The notes beneath the pieces were generated by a model that worked only from the letters and a program-made list of their open reading frames with translations, searched no databases and was not told the origin of the DNA. Positions 5,947 through 7,119 of a stretch of 7,119 nt of DNA are shown piece by piece. The DNA is taken from NCBI GenBank assembly GCA_030613225.1, contig JAUWMJ010000162.1:1-7119 (forward strand), written 5' to 3'. The stretch comes from Desulfobacterales bacterium. GTDB taxonomy: Bacteria; Desulfobacterota; Desulfobacteria; Desulfobacterales; JAUWMJ01. Positions within the stretch are counted from its first letter, which is position 1; each line of letters opens with the position of its first letter. A program made the translations under genes and the position numbers.

Positions 5947-6042
5947 GTTACCACGCTCAACTATCTGAATTACCTATATATATAATTACACACTGTCTGT
6001 TTGCACATAGTCTTTGCGTGTCAGTAATGTCCGGTTAGATTC

Positions 6043-6052
6043 TTACATGTAA
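6043..6052. promoter_or_regulatory. 10-bp perfect palindrome TTACATGTAA upstream of the DUF1566 gene
   Basis: TTACATGTAA lies 61 bases before the ATG at 6114 and just before GATAAT (6055-6060), which matches five of six -10 bases. A symmetric site touching a promoter-like box could be an operator. There is no convincing -35 hexamer at the right distance, and AT-rich DNA gives such palindromes by chance. Confidence 0.25.
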
Positions 6053-6113
6053 ACGATAATGTTTTTGTTTTTTAAAAAATATATGAGCAAAATAACCAAA
6101 GGAGAAAGCAAAT

Positions 6114-6851
6114 ATGAAGAAACGTCAAAAAGCGATATTAGCATTGGCAATAATCATGGTTTTTGTTTCACTGACAGTGTTTTTACCGGGGCTGGTTTGT
6201 GCAGGGAATCTGGAGCCACCGGCCGCTCCTGATGATGATGCGAGTGCTATGTATACCATAGAAGACCTGTATGATTATCTGGACACGGGAGTAGCCGGAA
6301 CCAGGCGCACCGGGGGATTTGCAGAACCTGTGTCAGATCCTGCTTCCACGGGACGGACCCTGGATGAAGTCCACGCCAAGATTACTGAAAAATGCATTAC
6401 CTGCGAGGGCACACTAACCGGAACCAGGTGGTGTGATCAGGGTGATGGAACGGTAAAGGATATGACCACCGGGCTGGTGTGGTTGAAAAATGCATCGTGG
6501 GGAGGGACCTACGCTTTTTGGGTAAATACGATGAATGGAACAAATGCTCATGATAGAGCTGCGCAACTCTGGAACGGGGTTGGTGGCCTTAGTGATGGTT
6601 CTTTAGAAGGTGACTGGCGTTTACCAACAAAATATGAGCTGTATGGATTAGCACACGGAACAGAGGCAGTCAGTTCTGGTACACCGCGAGCATTCAACGG
6701 AGTGCAGTCCTACGTCTACTGGTCGAGTACTACGTATGCGAACGATACCAACCGCGCATGGCTCGTGTCCATGAACGATGGTAGCGTGGGCGACAGCAAT
6801 AAGGCTAACAATTTCCTCCGCTTTATATGGCCGGTTCGCTCAGACAATTGA
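6114..6851 (+). CDS. Secreted DUF1566 (Lcl C-terminal) domain protein, candidate DGR target
   Basis: The 245-residue product begins with a signal peptide: MKKRQK, a hydrophobic core to about residue 25, and a likely signal peptidase I site after VCA (30). It is not a lipoprotein, since the residues before C29 do not form a lipobox. A linker with YTIEDLYDYLDTG and TGRTLDEV follows, then CITC (94-97). The DUF1566 domain spans about 104-242: GDGTVKDMTTGLVWLKNA (110-127), GDWRLPTKYELYGLA (166-180), VYWSSTTYA (201-209) and the closing WPVR (239-242). This domain has a C-type-lectin-like character and serves as the variable domain of some diversity-generating retroelement targets. An AAAGGAGA ribosome site (6098-6105) lies 8 bases upstream. 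The last 43 codons have unusual NNC-rich codon use. An ordinary, non-diversified DUF1566 surface protein remains possible. Confidence 0.88.
   Translation: MKKRQKAILALAIIMVFVSLTVFLPGLVCAGNLEPPAAPDDDASAMYTIEDLYDYLDTGVAGTRRTGGFAEPVSDPASTGRTLDEVHAKITEKCITCEGTLTGTRWCDQGDGTVKDMTTGLVWLKNASWGGTYAFWVNTMNGTNAHDRAAQLWNGVGGLSDGSLEGDWRLPTKYELYGLAHGTEAVSSGTPRAFNGVQSYVYWSSTTYANDTNRAWLVSMNDGSVGDSNKANNFLRFIWPVRSDN
6711..6839 (+). other. Candidate DGR variable region (VR) at the 3' end of the DUF1566 gene
   Basis: In the 43 codons from TAC 6711 to CGC 6837, 19 end in C in the NNC pattern (hand count: TAC, GTC, AAC, ACC, CGC, CTC, TCC, AGC, GGC, GAC, TTC among them). In the 92 codons before it (6435-6710), 13 do. 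Adenine-directed mutagenesis of AAC codons in a template repeat gives NNC codons, so this is the expected footprint. The NNC codons fall where DUF1566 proteins vary, while the framework WSSTTYA, AW, DG, K and WPVR is kept. The segment ends close to the stop codon with a GC-rich TGGCCGGTTCGC that could act as the homing-initiation site. Template repeat and reverse transcriptase are not in the window. Confidence 0.5.
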
Positions 6852-6900
6852 TGATTTGATCATTTGAGTCATTTGGTTATTTAACGTAGGGGGATTAAGG

Positions 6901-6967
6901 ATTGACGATTGACGATTGGCGATTGACGATTGACGATTGGCGATTGGGGATTGACGATTGGCGATTG
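6901..6967 (+). repeat. 7-bp tandem repeat array (ATTGACG/ATTGGCG), about 9.6 copies
   Basis: Nine full heptamers plus ATTG run without a break. The variants in order are ACG, ACG, GCG, ACG, ACG, GCG, GGG, ACG, GCG after the constant ATTG. The first six units therefore form two copies of a 21-bp higher-order unit. Seven is not a multiple of three, and the array lies between the DUF1566 stop and the next start codon. A further copy (ATTGACGAT) begins at 7111 at the window's end. Confidence 0.95.
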
Positions 6968-6971
6968 AAAA

Positions 6972-7115
6972 ATGATCGATTCAAAAAGTCAGCATGAAAT
7001 GGATGAAACTGAATTAAAGAAGAGGACAAAAGACTTTGCACATCGATGTGTCAAGCTTTCAATGGCGCTGCCTGATACATATCTGGGTAATCATATCAAA
7101 GGGCAAAAGAATTGA
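6972..7115 (+). pseudogene. Four-helix-bundle protein (S23/bAvd superfamily), truncated start
   Basis: The 47-residue frame contains ELKKRTKDFAHRCVKLSMAL followed by PDTYLGNHIKGQ, the first helix and connecting segment of four-helix-bundle proteins of the 23S rRNA intervening-sequence (S23) family. DGR accessory variability determinants (Avd) share this superfamily. Family members have about 115-130 residues and continue after GNHIKGQ with an LIRSxTSxxANYR-type segment. Here the frame ends two codons later at TGA, exactly where the ATTGACG repeat of the upstream array resumes, so about two thirds of the protein is missing. ATG 6972 is the first start; ATG 6999 is an alternative. Neither has a clear ribosome site. 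The rest of the gene may resume beyond the window. Superfamily recognition is fairly secure, but Avd versus a free-standing S23-type protein cannot be decided. Confidence 0.65.
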
Positions 7116-7119
7116 CGAT
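7111..7119 (+). repeat. Start of a second ATTGACG repeat tract, cut by the window end
   Basis: ATTGACGAT is one full heptamer and the start of the next, identical to units of the array at 6901-6967. It coincides with the point where the four-helix-bundle frame breaks. Only nine bases are visible, so a true array is inferred from the first one. Confidence 0.4.

Noticed and set aside
6901..7119. CRISPR array
   Set aside because: The repeats are contiguous 7-bp units with no spacers; this is a minisatellite.
6852..7119. DGR template repeat or reverse transcriptase within the window
   Set aside because: Nothing here or elsewhere in the window resembles the 6711-6839 segment on either strand, and no reverse transcriptase motif is present.

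Overview
The window looks like a moderately AT-rich chromosome of an anaerobic Desulfobacterota-type (former Deltaproteobacteria) organism. This placement is inferred from a combination of features: a TRAP transporter next to a pxpABC set, intergenic repeats built from GGTTCA/TGAACC and CACAGAG/CTCTGTG words, a heptamer ATTGACG minisatellite, an IS66-type remnant, a DUF1566 (Lcl C-terminal) secreted protein and a four-helix-bundle (S23/Avd-like) remnant. No rRNA, tRNA or other taxonomic marker is present, so the placement is tentative.

Region 1 (1-3771, + strand) is a metabolic operon. It holds the 3' part of a TRAP transporter large membrane subunit (dctM type), then pxpA, pxpB and pxpC, the three subunits of the prokaryotic ATP-dependent 5-oxoprolinase. 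Together they suggest uptake and ring opening of 5-oxoproline (pyroglutamate) to glutamate. pxpB and pxpC overlap by one base (TAATG). The dctM-pxpA and pxpA-pxpB gaps are instead filled by large imperfect palindromes made of one repeat family.

Region 2 (3772-4182) has no gene. It is a mosaic of hairpins and degraded pieces of the same repeat families. Next, on the - strand, is the C-terminal half of an M24 (Xaa-Pro peptidase-like) metallopeptidase. It is cut off inside its metal-binding motif and is probably a pseudogene.

Region 3 (about 4624-5562) is an AT-rich cassette with its own promoter-like sequence. It encodes a 66-aa protein of unknown family and an overlapping nucleotidyltransferase-fold protein with an intact GG...DxD...D signature. 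This is a toxin-antitoxin-like arrangement, and a tiny ORF may be translationally coupled at its end. The cassette lies between the broken M24 gene and a broken IS66-family transposase (5653-5946), which suggests acquisition or rearrangement.

Region 4 (6114-7119) holds a secreted DUF1566 protein. Its last 43 codons are strongly enriched in NNC codons, as expected of a diversity-generating-retroelement (DGR) variable region. It is followed by a 7-bp tandem repeat array and by the truncated start of a four-helix-bundle (S23/bAvd superfamily) gene, which ends where the same 7-bp repeat resumes. No reverse transcriptase or template repeat is visible, so the DGR interpretation depends on sequence outside the window.
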